A stretch of DNA of 64,000 nt, from NCBI RefSeq assembly GCF_004016445.2, contig NZ_SADT02000007.1, positions 377,491 through 441,490 of the forward strand, in the 5' to 3' direction. The translations under genes and the position numbers were made by a program. Shown piece by piece: positions 52,476-60,213 of this stretch. Numbering within the stretch: position 1 is the first letter of the stretch; each line of letters begins with the position of its first letter. The notes under the pieces are model-generated. The model saw only the letters and a program-made list of their open reading frames with translations. It was not told the origin of the DNA and did no database searches. This stretch comes from Mesorhizobium sp. M2E.F.Ca.ET.219.01.1.1. Lineage in GTDB: Bacteria > Pseudomonadota > Alphaproteobacteria > Rhizobiales > Rhizobiaceae.

Positions 52476-53855
52476 ATGTTGGGTCGCTTCATCAAAGGGA
52501 CGGGTGAGCACGCGTCGCAATCGGTGCCTGCGACCGTGGCAGCCAATGGCGCGCCGGCGCAGCCGGTCCAGTCCGAGCCGGCTTCCGACGATTTCCTGTC
52601 GCTGAAGGTCGATCTTCATCGCCATCTCATCGACAGGTTCAATCTCACCGCCCTTGAAAATGCTTCCAAGGACGAGATCCTGGACGAGATCCGGCCGATC
52701 GTGCGCGAATTCGTGCGCGACAAGAATGTGCCGTTGAACGCGCGCGAACTCGACCAGCTGACCAGCGACACGGCCGATGAGATGCTGGGGTTGGGTCCGA
52801 TCGAACCGTTGCTCAAGGACGACTCGATTGCCGATATTCTGATCAACACCCACAAGCGTGTGTTTATCGAGCGCCGTGGCGTCATCGAGGAAACCGCGAT
52901 CCGTTTTCGCGACGAGGCGCACCTGCTGCGCATCGTCAACAAGATTGTGTCGGCCATAGGCCGGCGTGTCGATGAATCATCGCCGATGGCCGATGCACGT
53001 CTCGAAGACGGCTCGCGTGTGAACATTGCCGTGCGGCCGATCTCGGTTGACGGTCCGCTGGTTTCGATCCGCAAATTCTCTAAAAATCCCTACTCCCTCG
53101 AACGTTTGATGGCATTCAACTCGATCCGCCAGCCGATGATCGATTTCCTGAGGATCGCGGTGCAGACACGCAAGTCTATCCTGGTTTCGGGGGGCACCGG
53201 CAGCGGCAAGACGACTTTGCTTAACGCGCTGTCGAGCTACATTCCTTCAAATGAGCGCCTGATAACCATCGAGGACGCGGCGGAGCTCCAACTGCAGCAG
53301 CCGCACGTCGGCCGGTTGGAAACTCGCCCGCCCAATGTTGAGGGCAAGGGCGAAGTCCGCCAGCGTGAATTGGTCAAGAACGCGCTGCGTATGCGTCCCG
53401 ATCGCATCATTGTCGGCGAAGTGCGCGGCGAGGAAGCCTTCGACATGCTGCAGGCCATGAACACGGGCCACGAAGGTTCGATGACCACGATCCATGCCAA
53501 CACGCCGCGCGATGCCATATCACGTATGGAGCAGATGGTTGGCATGGCGGGCATGCCTATGACCAATGAATCCATCCGGGCTCAGATTGCTTCGGCCATC
53601 GACATCATCGTCCAGACACAGCGTCTCTCGGATGGTGGCCGGCGCGTGATCTCGATCTCGGAGATTACCGGGATGGAAGGCAATGTCGTCCAGCTACAGG
53701 AGATCTATCATTTCGTTCGGCGCGATGTTGCCGCGGACGGCGCTATAGTTGGCGAGTTCCGAGCCACAGGGGTCCGTCCTCGTTTCGCCCCGGAGGCGGC
53801 CACTCAGGGGCATCATTTTGCCAAGGATGCCTTCAATCCGCAGGTTGCGCTGTAA
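52476..53855 (+). CDS. cpaF: Tad pilus secretion ATPase CpaF/TadA
   Basis: The 459-residue hexameric ATPase powers Flp pilus assembly. It has an N-terminal helical domain (KVDLHRHLIDRFNLTALENA), Walker A SGGTGSGKTTLLNALSSY, an Asp box (TIEDAAELQLQQPHVGRLET), Walker B RPDRIIVGEVRGEEAFDMLQ and the His box MNTGHEGSMTTIHANT. It begins the plus-strand arm and its stop TAA shares a base with the tadB ATG. Confidence 0.95.
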   Translation: MLGRFIKGTGEHASQSVPATVAANGAPAQPVQSEPASDDFLSLKVDLHRHLIDRFNLTALENASKDEILDEIRPIVREFVRDKNVPLNARELDQLTSDTADEMLGLGPIEPLLKDDSIADILINTHKRVFIERRGVIEETAIRFRDEAHLLRIVNKIVSAIGRRVDESSPMADARLEDGSRVNIAVRPISVDGPLVSIRKFSKNPYSLERLMAFNSIRQPMIDFLRIAVQTRKSILVSGGTGSGKTTLLNALSSYIPSNERLITIEDAAELQLQQPHVGRLETRPPNVEGKGEVRQRELVKNALRMRPDRIIVGEVRGEEAFDMLQAMNTGHEGSMTTIHANTPRDAISRMEQMVGMAGMPMTNESIRAQIASAIDIIVQTQRLSDGGRRVISISEITGMEGNVVQLQEIYHFVRRDVAADGAIVGEFRATGVRPRFAPEAATQGHHFAKDAFNPQVAL

Positions 53856-54826
53856 TGCTGACCGGACAGACTCTGCTTTATTTCATTTACGTGCTGGCAG
53901 GCGCCTCGGTCATTCTTGCGGTCGAGTCGTTCTACGTTTCTTACTCTGCTCGGCGCGTAAGACACGTCACCATCAATCGCCGGCTCAAGCGGCTCGGAGA
54001 CGAAGGTGCGGCCGAGCAGACATTACAAGGCCTTTTGCGAGAAAGAGGCCTGAGCACCAGCGGCGACTATCTTTTCGGAATGGTAGGTCTCAACAGACTC
54101 TACACGCAATCAGGCACCACCGGAAACCCTATCCTCTTCGCAACGCTCTTCTTGCTTGCGGGCTTGGTCGTGGGGTTCGTTCTAACCCTGCTGCTCAACC
54201 TCCCGGTATTTGTGGGACTCCTCGCCTTTTTCGTCCTGGCCTTTGGGTTACCCTTGCTCGTTCTCCGGCGAGCCCGTAACAGACGAATCCTCAAATTCGC
54301 CCAGCAACTTCCCGATGCTCTTGACATGATCGTGCGCTCGCTCAGAGCGGGCCACCCGGCGTCGGTGGCAATCGGCTTGGTCGCCCGCGAGATGCCGGAC
54401 CCATTAGGCACCGAATTCGGGATCGTGTCAGACGAGATCACTTTCGGTCTTAGTTTGGAGCAGGCGGTGCGAAAGCTGTCGGAGCGGGTTGGCTTCGAGG
54501 GGTTGCATTTGCTGTCGGTGTCGCTTTCCATCCAATCCAAAACCGGCGGCAACCTCACGGAAATCCTGTCCAATCTTTCAAAGGTCCTGCGCGAACGGCA
54601 GAAACTGAAAATGAAGATCAAGGCGCTCTCGGCAGAAGGTCGAGTGTCTGCCTGGATCATATCGTTGTTTCCCGTGTTGATGTTCCTGTTTCTCCTGGTC
54701 AGTGCGCCTTCCTACTATGGCACTGTCTGGCACAATCCGTTGATCTTGCCGGCTTTTACAATTTTCGGAACTTGGGCCCTGTTGGGCGACTACATTATGT
54801 ATCGAATGGTTAACTTCGATATCTAG
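53855..54826 (+). CDS. tadB: Tad inner-membrane platform protein TadB
   Basis: The 323-residue protein of the type II secretion F family has two N-terminal and two C-terminal membrane segments. The T2SSF core contains LPDALDMIVRSLRAGHPASV and EQAVRKLSERVGFEGLHLLS with the conserved GGNLTEILSNLSKVLRER. It overlaps cpaF by one base. It pairs with TadC in the inner membrane. Confidence 0.93.
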   Translation: MLTGQTLLYFIYVLAGASVILAVESFYVSYSARRVRHVTINRRLKRLGDEGAAEQTLQGLLRERGLSTSGDYLFGMVGLNRLYTQSGTTGNPILFATLFLLAGLVVGFVLTLLLNLPVFVGLLAFFVLAFGLPLLVLRRARNRRILKFAQQLPDALDMIVRSLRAGHPASVAIGLVAREMPDPLGTEFGIVSDEITFGLSLEQAVRKLSERVGFEGLHLLSVSLSIQSKTGGNLTEILSNLSKVLRERQKLKMKIKALSAEGRVSAWIISLFPVLMFLFLLVSAPSYYGTVWHNPLILPAFTIFGTWALLGDYIMYRMVNFDI

Positions 54827-54842
54827 AGAGGCGGGCGCAGAG

Positions 54843-55793
54843 TTGTTTGCGAGTGGGCTGGATCTGAGTCTTTTGGTTTCCGTGGCCGTCTTCGCGGCCA
54901 CGGTCGCCCTTTTCCTTTTTGGGGGGCTGATCATTCTGCCGGCGTTGCAGACGCGGAAACTGGTGACCCAGAGCCTTATCGCCGAAGGCGTTGGCGACCG
55001 CCGGTCTTTACTGGGACAGGAGAAGCTCGCGAAGATCGCTGCCCAGAGGCCAATCGATGCCTATTTCCGGACCCTCGAGAAGGAGCGCGGGGAGCCAAAT
55101 GCGCTCGAAGCCAAGCTGTTCCGGGCGGGCTTTTACCAATCCAGCGCCCCGGTGGTCTACACCTTATGTCGACTTGGCGTCGTATGTCTGGGTTTCCTGG
55201 GTTCCTACGCGGTTCTGTCATGGATATTGCCGCCGAAATTGCCGGCTTTCATCCCTTATGGTGCTTCGGCTCTGTTCGCTCTCGCCTGCCTTGTGATCCC
55301 TAGCGTTTTGCTTGATCGCTTTGAGAATGCGCAAAAGCAGATCTATCGACGCGGCTTTCCCGATTTCATGGATATGATGATCACATGCGCCGACGCTGGC
55401 ATGAGCCTGGAAGCAGCTGTGGAACGGGTCAGCACCGAACTGGCTGGGACGCATAAATGGCTAGGCATCCAGCTTGCGATCATGAGCCTCCAAATGCGAG
55501 CCGGCAAGCCGTTGCGGGAGGCGCTGCGCGAACTGGCCGATCGGCTGGGCCTGGACGAGGCACGCGCCTTGGCGGTGCTGTTCCGGCAGTCTGAAGAACT
55601 TGGCACCAGCCTCACCGACGCGCTAAGGGTCTATAGCGATGAGATGCGAAGCCAGCGCATCCTTCGCGCCGAGGAAAAGGCCAATGCGTTGCCTGTCAAA
55701 ATGATGATCCCATTGGGACTCTGCGTGTTCCCGGTTGTGCTGATGGTGATCCTCCTGCCGGTGATCATTCGCATGAAAGGCGTTTTCTTCTGA
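54843..55793 (+). CDS. tadC: Tad inner-membrane platform protein TadC
   Basis: The 316-residue T2SSF-family protein has membrane segments near residues 8-35, 110-155 and the C-terminus. The core motif is FPDFMDMMITCADAGMSLEA followed by LREALRELADRLGLDEARAL and LGTSLTDALRVYSDEMR. The start is a TTG at 54843, 16 bp after the tadB stop. It is a partner of TadB. Confidence 0.93.
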   Translation: MFASGLDLSLLVSVAVFAATVALFLFGGLIILPALQTRKLVTQSLIAEGVGDRRSLLGQEKLAKIAAQRPIDAYFRTLEKERGEPNALEAKLFRAGFYQSSAPVVYTLCRLGVVCLGFLGSYAVLSWILPPKLPAFIPYGASALFALACLVIPSVLLDRFENAQKQIYRRGFPDFMDMMITCADAGMSLEAAVERVSTELAGTHKWLGIQLAIMSLQMRAGKPLREALRELADRLGLDEARALAVLFRQSEELGTSLTDALRVYSDEMRSQRILRAEEKANALPVKMMIPLGLCVFPVVLMVILLPVIIRMKGVFF

Positions 55794-55835
55794 TCCGTCA
55801 TATGATTAGGTTCTAAAATTGAGTCGGAGGGCTCC

Positions 55836-56399
55836 TTGGGGCAGAAAATGACAGGGTCGATACGCCTCGCCGCCGCAGCCGGTGCGCTGTTGGTCATGCT
55901 CACTGGTTGCCAGTCGACCGACACCACGGGCGGCGTCGTTCGTACCAACGAGCCCGCCAAGGGCGACTACACCGCCTTTGGCGATACCTTCGACGGGCTG
56001 AAGACCATCAGCGATGTCGACTATTATGCCTCCGACCAGGCGGTCACCGAGGCCAAGACCCAATTCCGCTCCGAGAACTACGGCAATGCCGGCGCGCTGT
56101 TCTACAAGGCGACTCGGCTTGCGCCGAATGACGGCGTCGCCTGGCTGGGCCTTGCCGCCTCCTGCGACCGCATTCGCCGCTTCGATCTCTCCGATTTGGC
56201 CTATAGCCGTGCCTTCAAGCTGCTCGGCGCGACGCCGGAATATTACAACAATCTCGGCTACTCCTATCTGCTGCGCGGCAAACTGCAGGAGGCGCGAACG
56301 AATTTCCTCAAGGCCTACGAGCTCGCGCCCAACGATCCGACCGTGGCCAACAATCTGAAGTTGCTGTCGTCAAGCGTGCGGAACATAGAACGGTCATGA
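55836..56399 (+). CDS. tadD: TadD-like tetratricopeptide lipoprotein
   Basis: The 187-residue protein has a lipoprotein signal with the lipobox LTGC (ALLVMLTGCQSTDTTGG). It contains at least two tetratricopeptide repeats (YGNAGALFYKATRLAPNDGV, and EYYNNLGYSYLLRGKLQEAR with KAYELAPNDPTVANNL). A TTG at 55836 with GGAGGG upstream is taken as start; ATG at 55848 is possible. TadD is needed for secretin assembly. It overlaps cpaA by 4 bp. Confidence 0.9.
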   Translation: MGQKMTGSIRLAAAAGALLVMLTGCQSTDTTGGVVRTNEPAKGDYTAFGDTFDGLKTISDVDYYASDQAVTEAKTQFRSENYGNAGALFYKATRLAPNDGVAWLGLAASCDRIRRFDLSDLAYSRAFKLLGATPEYYNNLGYSYLLRGKLQEARTNFLKAYELAPNDPTVANNLKLLSSSVRNIERS

Positions 56400-56941
56400 G
56401 CCTGTTGCTCGCCGCGTCGCTGTTGCTCAGGGCGCTGGCCATCCCGCTCCTCGGTCGGATCGCCTGGACCGATTTCACGACGCAGAAGATTGCCAACCGC
56501 GACGTGCTGCTGCTGATATGCCTCGGTCTGGGCTCACTCCAGCTTGTATCCGTGCAGAGCGGATCATGGTGGGACATGGGCCTGAGCGTGATCGGCTGCG
56601 TGCTGCTGTTCGTGGCGCTGTTTCCATTCTGGGTCCTGCGCAAGCTCGGCGCCGGCGACGTGAAGCTGATGGCGGCGGTGCCGCTTCTGATTGGCGGAAA
56701 CGGCCTTGTCGTGTTCACGATGTTCCTGCTGGTCTTCGCGCTGGCAACCGCGGCATTGGTCAAGAACCCCTTTCTCCTGCCGGCGGGCGCGTTCCGCCTC
56801 TATGTCCAGCACATGGACAGGAAAGGCGTGGTGCCGTTCGGCGTGCCGATCTCGGCCGCCGCGATCTGCGCAATACTGTTCCAGATTTATAGCGGTGTGA
56901 TGCTGGCCACGAGCACCGGTATTCTCGGGCAGCTTGGTTAG
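56396..56941 (+). CDS. cpaA: Prepilin peptidase CpaA/TadV (A24 family)
   Basis: The 181-residue integral membrane aspartic protease removes the leader of the Flp pilin and TadE-like proteins. The two catalytic aspartates are in RIAWTDFTTQKIANRDVLLL and LGAGDVKLMAAVPLLIGG (GxGD motif). It has about five or six membrane segments and lacks the N-methylase domain, as usual for TadV. It ends the plus-strand arm. Confidence 0.93.
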   Translation: MSLLLAASLLLRALAIPLLGRIAWTDFTTQKIANRDVLLLICLGLGSLQLVSVQSGSWWDMGLSVIGCVLLFVALFPFWVLRKLGAGDVKLMAAVPLLIGGNGLVVFTMFLLVFALATAALVKNPFLLPAGAFRLYVQHMDRKGVVPFGVPISAAAICAILFQIYSGVMLATSTGILGQLG

Positions 56942-57042
56942 AACTCCCTGGTTGGCTTCTAGGTCCTTTAGCAGCAGCCAGCGCCGCGATGAGACCAATC
57001 CATCGCTGGCCACACTCTGCCGCCGGCCCAGCAAAGGTTTGG

Positions 57043-58038
57043 CTACAAGGAACGTGAGGTAGGCGATACTCTACAGCATCGCCATATCACCACTATCGCG
57101 ATGATCGAGAAGTAACCATCGATGGCATAATGCCAGCCGAAATACACCGAGCCGAAGAGGATCACGCCGGCATAGGTCCACGCCACGGCGCCGACCCGTC
57201 GATTGAGGCTTGAAAGGAAAAGGGCGTTCAGCACGGCAATAGCCACGTGGAAGCTGGGCATCGCCGAAATGCCTGTCCCTATCGAGGCTCTGTGGGTCGT
57301 ATACGACGCATACAGGTAATCGGTGATCAGCAGGGTGTCCGGTCCGGAATCGCTTGCCTTGAGCGATCGGATAAGGTCCTCGAATCTGTCTGGATCGAAC
57401 AGCCGATCATAGAAGATCGGTCCTGCCGATGAAGCGGCCAGTCTAGCGATCACACCCAGAACGACTGCCGTGGTGATAAGCGACAGGAAATAACGCAGGC
57501 GCTTCGACGCATCGTCCAGCCAGGCCGCCACGACGACGACGGTGGCAAGCACGACGAACCAAAGCTGAGAATACAGAATGTAGAGCGCTCGATCCGCAGT
57601 GCCTGGAACCGGCAGGGCGCGCACCCATCTCCAGGGATCGCCGAAATGCAGGTCAGCGTCGATCCTTGCCAGGAATTGATCGGCGAAGAACGGCACCATC
57701 TGCGAGAATTCATGCTTATACGCAGTGAATGCAGCCAGACAAAGGATGAAGATTCCAAGCGTTGATGTCGCTCCGACGCCTCGCGATACGAGTTTGCGCC
57801 GTAGCCAGCTGGCTGGAGCCCGTGGTTGGCTGATGACCGCCGCAACGATCAGCCCGACCAGGATCAGGACGGGCAGCAACAGATAAAGCAGCAGGAGCCT
57901 GAACGTGCCCAGCGCGGCGAAATAGGTATCGGGGTACAGATAGGCCGCGAGCCCGGCATAGCACAGGCAAACAACCGCGAGCTTTGCGGAGACCGAGAAC
58001 CTTGATTGTTCGGCAGCTATGTCAGGCGCCATTTCCAT
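57043..58038 (-). CDS. PAP2 superfamily membrane protein, Aur1/inositolphosphorylceramide-synthase-like
   Basis: The 331-residue protein has about seven or eight membrane segments. Its phosphatase motifs are SAGPIFYDRLFDPDRFEDL, GISAMPSFHVAIAVLNALFL and YFGWHYAIDGYFSIIAIVVI, with His residues in MPSFH and the HYxxD pair. It could transfer or remove a lipid phosphate group at the periplasmic face; the substrate is unknown. The ATG at 58038 overlaps the preceding small membrane peptide gene by 22 bp; an ATG at 58032 is a close alternative. It converges on cpaA. Confidence 0.83.
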   Translation of the reverse strand: MEMAPDIAAEQSRFSVSAKLAVVCLCYAGLAAYLYPDTYFAALGTFRLLLLYLLLPVLILVGLIVAAVISQPRAPASWLRRKLVSRGVGATSTLGIFILCLAAFTAYKHEFSQMVPFFADQFLARIDADLHFGDPWRWVRALPVPGTADRALYILYSQLWFVVLATVVVVAAWLDDASKRLRYFLSLITTAVVLGVIARLAASSAGPIFYDRLFDPDRFEDLIRSLKASDSGPDTLLITDYLYASYTTHRASIGTGISAMPSFHVAIAVLNALFLSSLNRRVGAVAWTYAGVILFGSVYFGWHYAIDGYFSIIAIVVIWRCCRVSPTSRSL

Positions 58039-58196
58039 TGGCGTACCGGCTTTTTCTTGATGAGGGGCAGAGGCGGCGGTTCACTGGAGACGGCTGGTCT
58101 CGGCGCCTCGAACATCAGGCGCTCGGTGAGGGCCACCGCGCCAGCCGCCACCGCGCCCACAACAGCCAAAATGAGAAGCTTTTTAAGAAAACCCAA
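58017..58196 (-). CDS. Small single-span membrane protein, 59 residues
   Basis: A minus-strand frame from a TTG at 58196 to a TAG at 58017 encodes a peptide beginning with GFLKKLLILAVVGAVAAGAV after the initiator. A Pro-rich stretch (APRPAVSSEPPPLPLIKKK) and a basic end follow. GGGGGG lies just upstream. It has a typical positive-N membrane helix and overlaps the start of the PAP2 gene by 22 bp, which suggests translational coupling. No homologue is recognised. It may instead be non-coding upstream sequence, so confidence is moderate. Confidence 0.5.
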   Translation of the reverse strand: MGFLKKLLILAVVGAVAAGAVALTERLMFEAPRPAVSSEPPPLPLIKKKPVRQWKWRLT

Positions 58197-58221
58197 AGGA
58201 GACCCCCCAGAGCCTGATTCT

Positions 58222-58321
58222 AGAGCGATTCAGCGTTTGATGGAATCGCCAACCCCCTCTAGCCCTTTGTTTTTAAGCAATCCGGACAGCAAACCGTTGC
58301 GCGCTTTCCTGGAATTGCTCT
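58222..58321. repeat. Small repeat with terminal inverted ends, copy 2
   Basis: It begins AGAGCGATTC and ends GAATTGCTCT; the end matches the right end of the element at 3638-3739 and the TTTCCTGGAATTGCTCT tail is identical. The middle is diverged. It ends at the stop codon of the LpoA-like gene, so here too it touches a stop codon. Confidence 0.65.
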
Positions 58322-59703
58322 CAAAACCCCGCCGTCTGCTTCTCCACCAGCTTCAGCTGGCCCTTTTCCACCTTGAAGAACGGCATCGACCTTTGGCTCG
58401 AGCCGTCGCTGCGGAAGCGGAACAGGCCGGTCGAGCCGCGGAAGCCGGTCGCGTTCTCCAGCACCTGCTTGTTGAAGCCGTCGGGGCCGGCTGAGCTCGC
58501 TATGCCCGCGCTCAGCGCCACCATGTCGTAGGCATAGGCCACGTTGACGTCCGGCTGGTAGCTGTAGGTCGCCTTGAAGCGGTCGGCGATCGGCCCGGTC
58601 TCGCTCTGGTCGAGCGTCGCGATGTAAGCGCCCTCATAGAGCGGATCCATCGGGCGCTCAAGCCAGCGGTCGGTGCCGATCAGCGTCACCGTCCTGCTGG
58701 GAATGCCCTTCGCCTTCAGCGCCGCAAGCACCGCGGCCGGGCTGCTGTCGCCGCAGGCGACGACGACGGCATCCGGCGCCTCGACCAGCGAGCTCATGTC
58801 GGACACCACCTTGGCGCCACCGTCCGTCGGTGAAAAGGGCAGCGTCACCGCAAGCGTGGCGCCGTAGATGCTGAGCGCGTTGGCGACCCGGGATTCGACG
58901 GCGCTTGAATCCGCGCCCGCCGGCACCATCAGCACGAATTTCCTGGCGCCCTTGCTGGCGATTGCCGCCGCGCCCGCCGCCGCGCTGTCGGCTTCGCTCA
59001 GCCGCACGGAATAGACGCCAGGCCCACCGGCGAAATTGTCGGCCAGCGCCAGCACCGGCGGCCGCTTGGAGCCGGAGAGCTTGGCAAGGTGCTGCGCGGC
59101 CGCAAGCTCCGACGGGCCGACGACGACCTTGGCCGTGCCCGAGGTGATCGCCTTCACCGCGAGGTCCTTGGCGTAGCCGCTGTCGCCGCGCGTATCCTGG
59201 ATCGTCAGCGTCAGAAGCTTGTCGCCGAGATCGGCCATTGCGAGCCGCGCGCCGTCATACATCTTTCGGCCGTTCTCGCCCGTGCTTCCGGGCGCCGAAA
59301 GCGGCAGCAGCATGGTCACCTTGGTCGACCCCGTGCCAAGCGTCAGGTTGGCCTTCGCTGCCGCGGTGGGGCCGCTCACAGTCGCGCTGTTCGCGGTTCC
59401 AGCGCCTTGAGCCGCTGGGACTTGGGCCGCGAGGGCCTGGGTCAGGCTGCTCTGGGTCGCGCTGCTTGCCTGCTGCGTCGCCGCGCTGCCCGCCTGGCCG
59501 GCGGGTGCCGCGATCGCCGATGGGTCGAGCACATCCGATGCGCCACTTTTCGACTGGCAGCCGGAGGCGGCCGCGGCAACCACAAAGGCGAGCGCCAGGG
59601 CTCGCCAACGCTTGCGTCGGAAATCAGCTGGCGGCGCCACGCGGGGAGCCGGCGCCGGGGTCGCGGAGGCGTCCGCCTCCGCCCGGGCTTTCATGGCCAT
59701 CAT
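58321..59703 (-). CDS. Penicillin-binding protein activator / ABC-type periplasmic binding lipoprotein
   Basis: The 460-residue protein has a lipobox (AAAASGCQSK near residue 48), an Ala/Gln/Ser-rich linker of about 60 residues and then a LivJ-type two-lobe domain (VTMLLPLSAPGSTGENGRKM, TLTIQDTRGDSGYAKDLAVK, VVVGPSELAAAQHLAKLSGS). This is the alphaproteobacterial LpoA/penicillin-binding-protein-activator-like family. It probably acts in the periplasm on the cell wall, but ligand and partner are not visible. The codons before the lipobox are polar and unusually long for a signal, so a later start is possible. Confidence 0.8.
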   Translation of the reverse strand: MMAMKARAEADASATPAPAPRVAPPADFRRKRWRALALAFVVAAAASGCQSKSGASDVLDPSAIAAPAGQAGSAATQQASSATQSSLTQALAAQVPAAQGAGTANSATVSGPTAAAKANLTLGTGSTKVTMLLPLSAPGSTGENGRKMYDGARLAMADLGDKLLTLTIQDTRGDSGYAKDLAVKAITSGTAKVVVGPSELAAAQHLAKLSGSKRPPVLALADNFAGGPGVYSVRLSEADSAAAGAAAIASKGARKFVLMVPAGADSSAVESRVANALSIYGATLAVTLPFSPTDGGAKVVSDMSSLVEAPDAVVVACGDSSPAAVLAALKAKGIPSRTVTLIGTDRWLERPMDPLYEGAYIATLDQSETGPIADRFKATYSYQPDVNVAYAYDMVALSAGIASSAGPDGFNKQVLENATGFRGSTGLFRFRSDGSSQRSMPFFKVEKGQLKLVEKQTAGF

Positions 59704-59736
59704 CGCAACCGGTCGGCGCAGCGCTCGCCCGTCAAC

Positions 59737-60105
59737 TCAGTGCATGTACTCGACCATACGGTCGTGGAAGCACTCGCATTTGTTGAGCGTGTCTTCGTCC
59801 TTGTAGTTCGTCTTGAGGTAGCCATAGGCCATGCCGCAGGCGACCTTGGCTTCCGAAGCCCAGACGAAGGCGGGACGCGACGAGTTGATCCATTCCGGGC
59901 TGTTGGCGACGGCGACCGACTCGTCCATCAGCTTCACCACATGGTCCTTGAGCTCGACCATGTTGTCGGTCAGCACCAGGTCCGAGGTGCCCACGGTGCG
60001 GCAATAATTCACCGCCGGCTCGCCGATGATATCGGCGGCAAAGCCCGTCGACCCGGCCAGCAGCAGCGCCGCGGCCGAAGCCAGCAATCTTGCGGAATGT
60101 TTCAT
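59737..60105 (-). CDS. Small secreted protein of unknown function
   Basis: The 122-residue protein has a signal peptide (MKHSARLLASAAALLLAGST, cleaved near GFAADII). A mature part follows with cysteines in NYCRTVG, VACGMAYGY and NKCECFHDRM and a C-terminal MVEYMH. The spacing suggests one or two disulfides. GGAGAGGGG precedes the ATG at 60105; an earlier in-frame ATG at 60183 lacks support. It lies 33 bp before the LpoA-like gene on the same strand. Confidence 0.75.
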   Translation of the reverse strand: MKHSARLLASAAALLLAGSTGFAADIIGEPAVNYCRTVGTSDLVLTDNMVELKDHVVKLMDESVAVANSPEWINSSRPAFVWASEAKVACGMAYGYLKTNYKDEDTLNKCECFHDRMVEYMH

Positions 60106-60213
60106 GTAAGCCCCTCTCCAAACTGCGAATTCACGGTTCTCTAATGCATAGCATGGAAGCGTGGCTTTACGCCACGCCCCCAAGCCACCAAAGTTTGCGT
60201 CATCCAGACACCG

